Source: Rufibacter tibetensis
GTDB taxonomy: Bacteria > Bacteroidota > Bacteroidia > Cytophagales > Hymenobacteraceae
Assembly: GCF_001310085.1 (NCBI RefSeq)
Contig: NZ_CP012643.1
Coordinates: 1,953,001 to 2,017,000, forward strand
Reading direction: 5' to 3'
Length of the DNA: 64,000 nt
The notes under the pieces were generated by a model, which saw nothing but the letters and a program-made list of their open reading frames with translations, was not told the DNA's origin and made no database searches. The position numbers and the translations under genes are program-made. The stretch's first letter is position 1, and every line of letters starts with the position of its first letter. Below, in pieces: positions 18,193 through 25,494 of this stretch.

Positions 18193-19561
18193 ACTTCTCC
18201 AAGCGGCGGTACAGCGATGCGCGGGAAAGACCCAGTTCCTTGGCGGCTTTGGAGATGTTGCCATCGTACTTGCCCATGGCCTTGACTACCGTGGCCCGTT
18301 CTACCTCATCCAGGTTATGCGTTTGGGGCATGTTTTCAGAAAAAGAGGGCTGTTGCATTTGCAGGAAGAAAAAGTCCTGCGGCTGCAACACGTGGTTTTC
18401 TGAAATGATAGATGCCCGCTCCAGCACGTGCTCCAGTTCCCGGATGTTACCGGGCCAGTCATAGCGCCGTAACCGCTCCAGCGCCGCTGCCGAGACAGAC
18501 TTAGCGGGTTGCTTGTACTTCTGGGCGTAGCGTTTCAGGAAATGGTCTACCAGCAGCGGCAGGTCTTCTACCCTATCGCGCAGGGCGGGCAGATTTAATT
18601 CAATGGTGTTGATGCGGTACAGCAAATCTTGCCGGAAACGCCCTTGCTGCACCATCTGCTGCAGGGGCATGTTGGTGGCGCAGATCAGCCGTACGTTGAT
18701 GGGAATAGGTTGCCCGGTGCCTACCCTGATTACCTCGCGGCGTTGCAACACCGTGAGCAGTTTGGCCTGCATGGCCATGGACAGATTGCCTATTTCGTCC
18801 AGAAACAACGTGCCGCCGTTCGCCATCTCAAAGCGGCCTACGCGGTCTTCTTTGGCATCGGTGAAGGCGCCTTTCTTGTGCCCAAACAATTCGCTTTCAA
18901 ACAAGGTCTCGGTGAGTGAGCCCATGTCTACGGAGATGAACACCTTATCTGCCCTAGCCGATTGCTGGTGCAGGCTTCTGGCAATGACTTCCTTGCCCGT
19001 GCCGTTCTCGCCCAGGAGCAACACATCGGCATCGGTTTTGGCCACACGGTTCATGAGGTGCAACAACTGCTGCATGGCCGGGCTTTGACCAGTAATCAGG
19101 TTTACACTTTGACTTAACTGAGACGCCAGTGCCGAATTGGTTTTCTTAAGCGTGGTGATTTCTTTGTAAGAGGTCTTCAGCTTAGACGCTGCCGATAAGG
19201 TGGCAATCAGTTTCTCATTTTGCCAAGGCTTCAGCACAAAGTCCGTAGCGCCTTCTTTCAGGGCCCGCACCGCCATTTCCACATCGCCAAATGCCGTAAT
19301 CATGATGACTACCGCCGATGGGTCTTTTGCCAAGATTTCCTTGAGCCAGTAAAAACCCTCGTTGCCGCTGGTGGTGTCTTCACGGAAGTTCATGTCCAGC
19401 AGGATGAGGTCATAGGTGTCCTGGTTCAGGAGGAACGGGATCTTACGCGGGTCTTTTTCAATGAGCACCTGCTGGGCATACTTCTTCAGCAGCATCTTGG
19501 CCGAAAAGAGAATGTCCTCGTTGTCGTCTATGATCAGGATTTTACCTAGGCTTTGTTCCAC
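18182..19561 (-). CDS. Sigma-54-dependent response regulator (NtrC family)
   Basis: 459 residues: receiver domain (1-120) with acidic pocket DD near 12 and phospho-acceptor D56; AAA+ domain (about 155-385) with Walker A GENGTGKE, the L1 loop written GAFTDA instead of GAFTGA, and Walker B GGTLFLDEIG; and a Fis-type HTH at the end (ISKAAKELGLSRASLYRRL). It activates RNA polymerase carrying sigma-54. Two inverted-repeat sites and a possible -24/-12 promoter lie upstream of it, and equivalent sites precede the efflux operon at 25495, so it probably regulates itself and that operon. Confidence 0.92.
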   Translation of the reverse strand: MEQSLGKILIIDDNEDILFSAKMLLKKYAQQVLIEKDPRKIPFLLNQDTYDLILLDMNFREDTTSGNEGFYWLKEILAKDPSAVVIMITAFGDVEMAVRALKEGATDFVLKPWQNEKLIATLSAASKLKTSYKEITTLKKTNSALASQLSQSVNLITGQSPAMQQLLHLMNRVAKTDADVLLLGENGTGKEVIARSLHQQSARADKVFISVDMGSLTETLFESELFGHKKGAFTDAKEDRVGRFEMANGGTLFLDEIGNLSMAMQAKLLTVLQRREVIRVGTGQPIPINVRLICATNMPLQQMVQQGRFRQDLLYRINTIELNLPALRDRVEDLPLLVDHFLKRYAQKYKQPAKSVSAAALERLRRYDWPGNIRELEHVLERASIISENHVLQPQDFFFLQMQQPSFSENMPQTHNLDEVERATVVKAMGKYDGNISKAAKELGLSRASLYRRLEKYGL

Positions 19562-19589
19562 GGCGGCTGGTCTTTTTGTAAAAAGGAAA

Positions 19590-19604
19590 ACCTAAACTGT
19601 GCCA
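19590..19604 (-). promoter_or_regulatory. Candidate sigma-54 promoter of the two-component operon
   Basis: Reading leftward, TGGCAC at 19604-19599 matches the -24 box. The -12 position reads AGGT where TTGC is expected, so only its key G is kept. It lies just before the regulator's ATG at 19561 and downstream of the paired inverted repeats. Position and the -24 box are good; the -12 box is weak. Confidence 0.4.
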
Positions 19605-19666
19605 GATGGAGGAAACTGCGCTAGAGCGGCTGGCAAGGTGAATTTACAAAATCAACCTAAATGTTG

Positions 19667-19706
19667 GTGTTCACCGTTGAACAAAAAAGTGTCCGCTGGT
19701 GAACAC
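19667..19706 (-). promoter_or_regulatory. Tandem NtrC-type operator sites upstream of the regulator gene
   Basis: Two dyads of the form GTGTYC-N6-GAACAM: 19667-19684 (core TGTTCACCGTTGAACA, perfect dyad) and 19689-19706 (extended by AAA and TTT to 19686-19709). Near-identical tandem sites occur at 25360-25398. They lie 60-100 nt upstream of the possible -24 box, where enhancer-binding proteins usually bind. Confidence 0.7.
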
Positions 19707-19784
19707 TTTTAACAATGAGGGAAACAAAGAATTACCCCTACTTTCTAGAAAACAGGCTTAAAGCGGAAGATTGAAGAAGCCTTT

Positions 19785-20738
19785 TTACACTTTCTCCGGC
19801 ACGGGCACGTGAGCATGCTGGTAGGGCTTGCCGATAAGCTTCACCTCAAAGGCTCTGGTTACCCCTTTCAGGTTCAGATGGGCCGAACCGGCAGCATAAG
19901 GCGGGTTCCTGAGCAGGGCATAGGCCTGTTCAGAAATCACGAAACTGTTGTTGACTTCCTTGGTGGCGGCTTGCAGGCGGGCCGCAATGTTTACGGGGTA
20001 GCCCATCACGGTGAGGTTATTGTTCAGACCAATGCCTACGTTCCCGTAAATCACCTTGCCTACGTGCACGCCAATGCCTACCTCAAAGGAGTGGCTGAAG
20101 TAAGGGCGCATGTAGGTATTGTTGAAGATTTTTACGTCTTCCAGGATTTTAAGCCCGGCCAGCACCGCAGATTCTGCCGCACTTCTGATTCTGGCCTCTA
20201 ACCCGAAAACAGCATACAAACCGTCTCCGGCAGTGTCAATGATTCGGCCCTCATACTGCTCTATGGCGTTGCGCAGGAGCGTGAAAATGCGGCGCATAAT
20301 ATGAATGACATCAAAAGGCAAATGAGATTCTATAAAAGGAGTGAAATTGCGGATGTCAATGAAGAACAAGGCTAGTTTACGGCGTACGCCCATCACTTCA
20401 GTGATCCCTTCTTCGTCACCGTTCGTGAAGATGTAATGGTCTGTATCATCCTTGATCAGCCGGTGCACCTTCACCCCATCGCCTCTTACCTTAGATTGGC
20501 AGGCGAGCCGCATGTTATCTGGCAGGCCCAGGGCAGCTATGATGCTTCTTTCATAGCTGGTTAACTCAGACAATTGCTCCTTGCCTTCCAGTACCAGCAC
20601 CCGGCAGGTAGTACACTCACCTTTTCCGCCGCAGGCATGGTAATGCGGAATACCTGCCGCCAAAGCCGCGTCCAGAATGGTTTGCTGCTCCGTAGCCTGA
20701 ATCACTTTTTCGCCTTTGAAATCAATCTGGAAGGACAT
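19785..20738 (-). CDS. 2Fe-2S ferredoxin - class III adenylate/guanylate cyclase fusion
   Basis: 317 residues in two domains. Residues 1-95 are a plant-type 2Fe-2S ferredoxin with C36, C42, C45 and C80 in the C-x5-C-x2-C-x34-C spacing. Residues about 118-305 are a class III cyclase: metal-binding D128 (FIDIRNFT) and D172 (TAGDGLYAVFG), and transition-state N250 and R254 in VNIAARLQ. A soluble redox-gated cyclase is the natural reading. Whether the product is cAMP or cGMP cannot be decided; the specificity position is a Thr (TVMG). It is last in the leftward detoxification run, 48 bp after the GNAT gene. Confidence 0.88.
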   Translation of the reverse strand: MSFQIDFKGEKVIQATEQQTILDAALAAGIPHYHACGGKGECTTCRVLVLEGKEQLSELTSYERSIIAALGLPDNMRLACQSKVRGDGVKVHRLIKDDTDHYIFTNGDEEGITEVMGVRRKLALFFIDIRNFTPFIESHLPFDVIHIMRRIFTLLRNAIEQYEGRIIDTAGDGLYAVFGLEARIRSAAESAVLAGLKILEDVKIFNNTYMRPYFSHSFEVGIGVHVGKVIYGNVGIGLNNNLTVMGYPVNIAARLQAATKEVNNSFVISEQAYALLRNPPYAAGSAHLNLKGVTRAFEVKLIGKPYQHAHVPVPEKV

Positions 20739-20786
20739 ACTTTTTGCCGGTTTAGGGGTACATGCGTTAGCCGTTGCTTTGCTTCC

Positions 20787-21074
20787 CTAAACTAACTTAT
20801 TTTTTACTAAGTGTTGATACGCTGGGTGCTTCTTTAAAAACGCTAACATGTACGGGCACAGCGGAACCAACTGCATCTTTTCGGCCTCCAGGTACTTTAG
20901 CACGTGGGTAGACATGGCCGCTGCCAAGCCACGGCCTTCCAGTTCTTCGGGCACAATGGTGTGCAGCACTGTCATCACATCACCTCTTAACTTGAACTGG
21001 ATAAAAGCGGTCTTCCCTTCTACTGTAGTTTCAAACTTGTGGGCAGCCGGGTTATTGATGATTTCTGGTTCCAT
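20787..21074 (-). CDS. GNAT-like N-acetyltransferase (YjdJ type)
   Basis: 95 residues. Short GNAT domain of the YjdJ kind: ATTVEG-like entry strand, then HTIVPEELEGRGLAAAM, which is the acetyl-CoA pyrophosphate loop (Q/R-x-x-G-x-A/G replaced by EGRGLA), and a final PLCPYMLAFLKKHPAYQ typical of this subfamily. Substrate unknown. It is embedded between the carboxylesterase (31 bp) and the ferredoxin-cyclase (48 bp) genes. Confidence 0.82.
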   Translation of the reverse strand: MEPEIINNPAAHKFETTVEGKTAFIQFKLRGDVMTVLHTIVPEELEGRGLAAAMSTHVLKYLEAEKMQLVPLCPYMLAFLKKHPAYQHLVKNKLV

Positions 21075-21105
21075 GACGATCTTCTGAAAAAGCCTGTGAA
21101 ATAGG

Positions 21106-21741
21106 TTAGTCTCTTTCCTTGCCGGAGAGAATCTGCATGGCCAGTGTTATTTCCTCCTGCAGAATAGTATGAGGCCTGCCTTTGTAGAGCTTCTTCGTGA
21201 CCACGGCATTTATTCCTTCCAAAACCTTGACAGTTTCCTCTACCCGGCTCACCGGCACGTGCGGGTCTGGGTCACCCGTGGTGATCAGGACCGGGGTTTT
21301 CTGGAAGTCTCCTTTGTAGTTGCCCGTGTCCAGTTGCGGACCAATCAACCCGCCGGTGAACAGGAACAACCCGCCAAATTGCTGCGCGTTTCTAGCCGCG
21401 TATTCTGATGCAAGGCAAGCGCCTTGAGAGAAACCCAGCAGGTAAATGTTTTGGCTGCTGATGCCCTCCCCGGCAATGGTTTTCACCAGGTCATGGATCT
21501 GCTCCAAGGCAGAATCCAATGCAGGTTGGTTTTGCTCCGTAGGCGCCATAAAACTGTACGGGTACCAACTATGATTGGTGGCCTGCGGTGCGAACAGAGA
21601 AAAGTCGTCTACCGGCAGATGATCTGCTAAAGACAAGATGCTTTCTGCGGAGGCTCCCCGCCCATGGATCATGATCAGGGCCTTGCCGGTTTCAGACAAA
21701 GGCTTGCCGTGCGAGATAACTTGTTTTTTGTGGGTATACAT
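21106..21741 (-). CDS. Alpha/beta hydrolase, phospholipase/carboxylesterase family (MhqD-like)
   Basis: 211 residues. Oxyanion region MIHGRGA near 24-30, nucleophile elbow GFSQGA with the catalytic Ser, acid in GDPDPHVP and His in GRPHTI: a full Ser-Asp-His triad. This family includes MhqD, which in Bacillus belongs to the MhqR quinone-stress regulon together with a ring-cleaving dioxygenase and a flavin reductase. Both companions are adjacent here: the FMN reductase stop is 5 bp upstream. The cytosolic role is presumably hydrolysis of ring-cleavage or conjugate esters, an inference from context. Confidence 0.87.
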   Translation of the reverse strand: MYTHKKQVISHGKPLSETGKALIMIHGRGASAESILSLADHLPVDDFSLFAPQATNHSWYPYSFMAPTEQNQPALDSALEQIHDLVKTIAGEGISSQNIYLLGFSQGACLASEYAARNAQQFGGLFLFTGGLIGPQLDTGNYKGDFQKTPVLITTGDPDPHVPVSRVEETVKVLEGINAVVTKKLYKGRPHTILQEEITLAMQILSGKERD

Positions 21742-21746
21742 AGCGT

Positions 21747-22301
21747 TTAGTGTAACACGTGGGTGGCCTGAATGGCTTTACCTAACCATAGAAAATCGTC
21801 CAGGAATTTATCTAGCCGGCTTGCGTAAGCGGCATCTATTAATTGTCCGTCCTGAAATAAGGTTTGTACTTTGGGCGTGATGAGGGAATTGGGCAGTACA
21901 ATCCCGTTCAAGGTGAGGGCGTAGTGCTGCAGGCTTTTGGCTGCGTTGATGCCACCCAACATGCCCGCCGATACAGCCACAATACCGAAGGGCTTATGAT
22001 AGTACTCTTTGTAGAAGTAGTCCAGGGTGTTTTTCAGGGCGCCGGAGTAGCTTCCGTTGTATTCCAGTGAAACCAGGATCAACCCATCGCTCTGGGCAAT
22101 GGCGGCGCTGGTTTCCTTCATCTGTTCAGAAGGTTCAGCGGTTTTGTCAAAGGTATTTTCCAGCAAAGGGAAGTTCAACGCCCGCACGTCCAGCAAATGG
22201 ATGGTGTGCCCTTTTTCTTCCAGTCTTCTCCCTACTTCCAACGCCACCTGGTGGGACTGCCGCTGCGGACGGGCACTCCCAGATACTACTACTAGTTTCA
22301 T
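21747..22301 (-). CDS. NADPH-dependent FMN reductase
   Basis: 184 residues starting at MKLVVVSGSARPQRQS; an alternative ATG 21 nt upstream (22322) is possible. The flavodoxin-like fold shows the phosphate loop GSARPQRQSHQ near 8-18, SLEYNGSYSGALKNTLDY near 80-97 and VSAGMLGGINA near 112. This is the family of chromate, azo and quinone reductases, which move two electrons from NADPH to FMN. It is directly coupled to the carboxylesterase gene and part of the leftward detoxification run. Confidence 0.88.
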   Translation of the reverse strand: MKLVVVSGSARPQRQSHQVALEVGRRLEEKGHTIHLLDVRALNFPLLENTFDKTAEPSEQMKETSAAIAQSDGLILVSLEYNGSYSGALKNTLDYFYKEYYHKPFGIVAVSAGMLGGINAAKSLQHYALTLNGIVLPNSLITPKVQTLFQDGQLIDAAYASRLDKFLDDFLWLGKAIQATHVLH

Positions 22302-22344
22302 GGTGTGTTTTTTAGAAATCAACAGTAAACGCCTTCTCCCAGAA

Positions 22345-22719
22345 CTACTCTTCCGCCTTCGCTTTCAAGGTAATAAAAATGGAACTCCTAACCGCGGGAA
22401 TCAGATTTTTGGTGCGGTGGCCTTTGCCGGTGGTGTCTTCTACCAGCAGAATGTCACTGGCTTTGAACTGGCGTTTCTTGCCCAATGAGGTTTCAATCTC
22501 AATCTCGCCGTCCAGGAGCACGATGAACTGCCGGGCTGGGGCCGTGTGGAAGTCATAGTCATAGGTGGGCAAAACCTTCCGGAAGATGATGCTTTCCACC
22601 TCCTCCGGTTCTGACAGAAAGCCAATCTCCCCCACAGAACGCAGGGGCTTGGCAATCTCTTCAAAATGGCTTTCCCCGTGGGCATCCACGTACACGCGGG
22701 TTATCTTAAATACTTCCAT
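22345..22719 (-). CDS. Cupin-domain protein
   Basis: 124 residues with a single cupin fold: DYDFHTAPARQFIVLLDGE (first metal-binding motif, one His clear) and GDILLVED-like second motif SDILLVEDTTGKGH with a His. The pattern is of small single-domain cupins that follow dioxygenase genes. Metal and substrate unknown. It lies between the ring-cleaving dioxygenase and FMN reductase genes; the gap to the latter is 43 bp. Confidence 0.8.
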   Translation of the reverse strand: MEVFKITRVYVDAHGESHFEEIAKPLRSVGEIGFLSEPEEVESIIFRKVLPTYDYDFHTAPARQFIVLLDGEIEIETSLGKKRQFKASDILLVEDTTGKGHRTKNLIPAVRSSIFITLKAKAEE

Positions 22720-22790
22720 TTCTGGTCTGGTTTTAAGAAAACAGGCCTGAAAAGCTGCTTAAAAATTGACCTGAAGCGGCTTTCCAGTTT

Positions 22791-23732
22791 TTAGTCCAGT
22801 TTTGGCAAAACAGCCTCAATATCGGCGCGGCGCGGTTCGTACTGCGGAGGCAGCAACAAGCTGGAACCTAGTTTATCCCAAGGCTCATCAATCCCGAAGC
22901 CCGGATTATCAGTGGCAATCTCAAACAGCACCCCACCCGGCTCCCGGAAATACAGTGAGTAGAAGTAGTTGCGGTCAATCTTATTTGTGATTTGTAGACC
23001 TAGGCCGGCGCGCATAACTTTCTGCTGGAACTGCATGAGGGTATCCTCGTCTTTCACCCGGAACGCGATGTGGTGGTTGGTACCGGCCCCGCCGATGCCC
23101 CGTGCTTCGTTCGGCAACTCTACTAGGTCAATGATAGCGGCGTGCTCCACGGCATCGGTGATGTAGCGGTAGCGATTGCCGCTTTTCTCCAGTAAGGTGT
23201 AGCCAAACACATCGGTCAAAACAGCTGCCGTGCCTTTGATGTCGCGCAGGGTCAAGGTCACGCTGTGGAAGCCTTTGGTGGCCACGCTGGCGTTCACTTC
23301 GTTTGTTTCCCAGGCGACCCGGTTGTCCTGGTTTTTAGGGATGACCAGTTCCAGTTTCAGACCATCTGGGTCCAGGAAGGTCAGGTACTGCTCGCCGAAT
23401 TTCTCAGAGGGCTTGTTGTAGATGACGTTGTGCTTCTCAAACCGATCGATCCAGAAATCAAAGCTGCCTTCAGGCACAGAGTACCCAATGTTGGTGACCA
23501 TGCCGGTGCCGGCGCTGCCGCGGCGGGCGCCTTCATAGGGGAAGAAGGTTAAGATGGTACCCGCACTGCCGCGCTCATCACCGTAGTACAGGTGGTAAGT
23601 GCCGGGGTCGTCAAAGTTGACGGTTTTCTTGAGCAGGCGCAGCCCCAGGACTTTAGTATAGAAGTGTACGTTCTTTTTAGCCGACCCTGCGATGGCCGTG
23701 ATGTGATGCAGGCCTAATATTCTATTTTCCAT
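22791..23732 (-). CDS. Ring-cleaving dioxygenase, glyoxalase superfamily (MhqO-like)
   Basis: 313 residues, two glyoxalase/VOC modules. Metal ligands are likely the His in LGLHHITAIAG (about 4-14), the His in TNHHIAFRV and the Glu in GVLFEIATDNPGF. The pattern matches the MhqO/MhqA ring-cleaving dioxygenases, which open hydroquinone-type rings with Fe(II) and oxygen. It follows the pirin gene by 9 bp and is the core of the Mhq-like set here. Confidence in family is high; the natural substrate is inferred. Confidence 0.9.
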   Translation of the reverse strand: MENRILGLHHITAIAGSAKKNVHFYTKVLGLRLLKKTVNFDDPGTYHLYYGDERGSAGTILTFFPYEGARRGSAGTGMVTNIGYSVPEGSFDFWIDRFEKHNVIYNKPSEKFGEQYLTFLDPDGLKLELVIPKNQDNRVAWETNEVNASVATKGFHSVTLTLRDIKGTAAVLTDVFGYTLLEKSGNRYRYITDAVEHAAIIDLVELPNEARGIGGAGTNHHIAFRVKDEDTLMQFQQKVMRAGLGLQITNKIDRNYFYSLYFREPGGVLFEIATDNPGFGIDEPWDKLGSSLLLPPQYEPRRADIEAVLPKLD

Positions 23733-23741
23733 GATGCGTGA

Positions 23742-24452
23742 TTAGTGGTTGACAGGCACCTCAATGAGGAGGAATCTGCTATCGGTTTGGAAACTAAATT
23801 GAAGCTGATTTGTGTCCCAAAGGCCCAGCGCTTCACGGTCAGTCAACGGTTGGTCATTTACTTCAAATGAACCGTTGATGTTGAAGACGAAGAGGCCTTT
23901 GTTTAGGGGGTTAAAAGAATACGTAAGCGGCTGGCCTTTCTCAAAGTACCCCAGAGAGAGTTTCGCGTTCTGGTTTATCCAACAGTGGCTCTGCCCTTCC
24001 TCGTTGCTCACAATAGTGGTCAGCTGGTTTACCCGTTTATCTTCGGGGAAAGAGCGGCGTTGGTACCGGGGCGTGATGTTCTGCAGCTTGGGCTCAATCC
24101 ATATCTGCAGGAAGTTGACCTCGTCCTGGCCCACGTTGTGCTCTTCGTGTCGCATGCCGCTGCCGGCACTCATAATCTGCACCCAGTCTTTGTGCACCGT
24201 TTCTTTGTAGCCCAAAGAGTCAATGTGGCTCATAGAACCGGAGAGCATCACCGAGATGATCTCCATGTTGGCGTGCGGATGAATGCCGAAGCCGTTTTCC
24301 GGGTCCACATAATCATCGTTGAATACCCGCAGCAACCCAAAGCCTGCCCTTACCGGATTGTAGTAGCCAGAAAAGCTGAAGAGGAAATTGCTTTTAAGCC
24401 AACCTATATCTTTCAGGCCTCTTTGTGCGGGAGAATATCTCTCTAGTTGCAT
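23742..24452 (-). CDS. Pirin family protein (quercetin 2,3-dioxygenase-like)
   Basis: 236 residues from the ATG at 24452 (MQLERYSPAQRG); the extension to 24503 is not protein-like. The pirin N-terminal cupin has the metal-binding set GIHPHANMEII (His-x-His), followed by MRHEEHN. The C-terminal half is the second cupin, partly reduced. Bacterial pirins of this kind oxidise flavonol or catechol-like substrates or act as redox-sensitive regulators. The gene sits between YceI and the ring-cleaving dioxygenase, which fits aromatic/quinone stress. Confidence 0.87.
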   Translation of the reverse strand: MQLERYSPAQRGLKDIGWLKSNFLFSFSGYYNPVRAGFGLLRVFNDDYVDPENGFGIHPHANMEIISVMLSGSMSHIDSLGYKETVHKDWVQIMSAGSGMRHEEHNVGQDEVNFLQIWIEPKLQNITPRYQRRSFPEDKRVNQLTTIVSNEEGQSHCWINQNAKLSLGYFEKGQPLTYSFNPLNKGLFVFNINGSFEVNDQPLTDREALGLWDTNQLQFSFQTDSRFLLIEVPVNH

Positions 24453-24558
24453 GCTTTTTGTTTTTGAGATTGTACGGGTATTAATAGAAAAAGAGCCCAG
24501 CAAATTTGCTTTACTCCTTGGTTTTCAAAACGATGCTTAAAACAAGGTGAGCAAGGCC

Positions 24559-25095
24559 TTAGACTTGCTTTACCAACTGTATCTCGGCTTGCAACTTGAT
24601 CTCGTCGCTTACCACTACGCTACCAGCTTCAGTTACCGCGTTCCAGGTCAAACCAAACTCTTTGCGGCTGATTTTACCGGTTACCGTGAAACCTGCTTTG
24701 GTCTGGCCATAAGGGTCAACCACAATTCCGCCGAACTCTACATTCACCGTCACTGGCTTGGTAATGCCTTTGATGGTTAAGTCGCCGTGCAGTTTGTATT
24801 GGTCACCTCCTACGCTCTCGTAGTTAGAACCTGTGAAACGGATTTCTCCGTGGCTGGAGGCATCAAAGAAATCAGCAGATTTCAAGTGGGTGTCGCGCTG
24901 CTCGTTGTTCGTGTTGATAGAGTCCACATCGGCGGTGAACACTACGTTGTTGGCACTGGTGAATTCCTCATCAGCGGTTTCGGCTTCCACGTGGAAACGC
25001 TGGAAGTAACCAGTCACCGTAGTGATCATTAAGTGTTTTACTTTGAACTGAACTTCACTGTGCATTGGGTCTACTGCCCATTTGATAGTTGCCAT
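24559..25095 (-). CDS. YceI family protein
   Basis: 178 residues starting at MATIKWAVDPMHSEVQFKV, with no signal peptide, so cytosolic unlike E. coli YceI. The whole length is the YceI lipocalin-like barrel: STAREVxF-like entry strand, LKSADFFDASSHGEIRFTG, GDLTIKGITKPVTV and FGLTWN. These barrels bind isoprenoid quinones or similar lipids, which agrees with the quinone theme of the following genes. It is first in the leftward run and its upstream region contains the palindromic operator. Confidence 0.92.
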   Translation of the reverse strand: MATIKWAVDPMHSEVQFKVKHLMITTVTGYFQRFHVEAETADEEFTSANNVVFTADVDSINTNNEQRDTHLKSADFFDASSHGEIRFTGSNYESVGGDQYKLHGDLTIKGITKPVTVNVEFGGIVVDPYGQTKAGFTVTGKISRKEFGLTWNAVTEAGSVVVSDEIKLQAEIQLVKQV

Positions 25096-25149
25096 AGCTT
25101 TACTTTTTTGTTTAGTTTAACTTTTAGTTCTCTTACTGAGCTGATGCTA

Positions 25150-25175
25150 CAAATGTATATACATTTAATGTACAT
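25150..25175 (-). promoter_or_regulatory. Promoter -7 box overlapped by a perfect palindromic operator
   Basis: Leftward, TACATTTG (25157-25150) is an exact TAnnTTTG -7 box about 55 nt before the yceI start. It is covered by the perfect 16-bp palindrome AAATGTATATACATTT (25151-25166), followed by the shorter dyad ATGTACAT (25168-25175). A repressor of the MarR type bound here would block the promoter. No clear -33 box is seen. Confidence 0.7.
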
Positions 25176-25359
25176 ACATATATACGCGCGTAAAAGTTTC
25201 ATAATATTTTTTCTTTCCCTTTCTACTTATCCAAAAAGCTGATTAAACCTGCAAAATAAAAGCGCAGACACTACCAGAAATAAATGACCTTGGTGGTGCC
25301 GCGCTGGTTACAGAGTAGTTTTATAAAACAGGAAAAGGCTGCACGGAGATGAAGTGAGG

Positions 25360-25398
25360 ATGTTCGGGCATGAACAAAAAGTGTCCGCTGGCGCACAC
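25360..25398 (+). promoter_or_regulatory. Tandem NtrC-type operator sites upstream of the efflux operon
   Basis: Site 1 at 25360-25377 (ATGTTC-N6-GAACAA) and site 2 at 25381-25398 (GTGTCC-N6-GCACAC) repeat the arrangement at 19667-19706; the spacing differs by one base. They lie about 60-90 nt upstream of the -24 box at 25450. Confidence 0.72.
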
Positions 25399-25449
25399 TT
25401 TAGAAACAGAACAATTGCTTTGCATCTGATAAACAGGTATTTATAAAAG

Positions 25450-25466
25450 TGGCACAGCTATTGGCA
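25450..25466 (+). promoter_or_regulatory. Candidate sigma-54 (-24/-12) promoter of the efflux operon
   Basis: TGGCAC at 25450-25455, five bases, then TTGG followed by CA at 25461-25466. The -24 box is perfect and the -12 box has one change (TTGG for TTGC). The start codon is at 25495. Confidence 0.65.
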
Positions 25467-25494
25467 GAGATAAGTCAACTTAGTAGTTTTTCCC

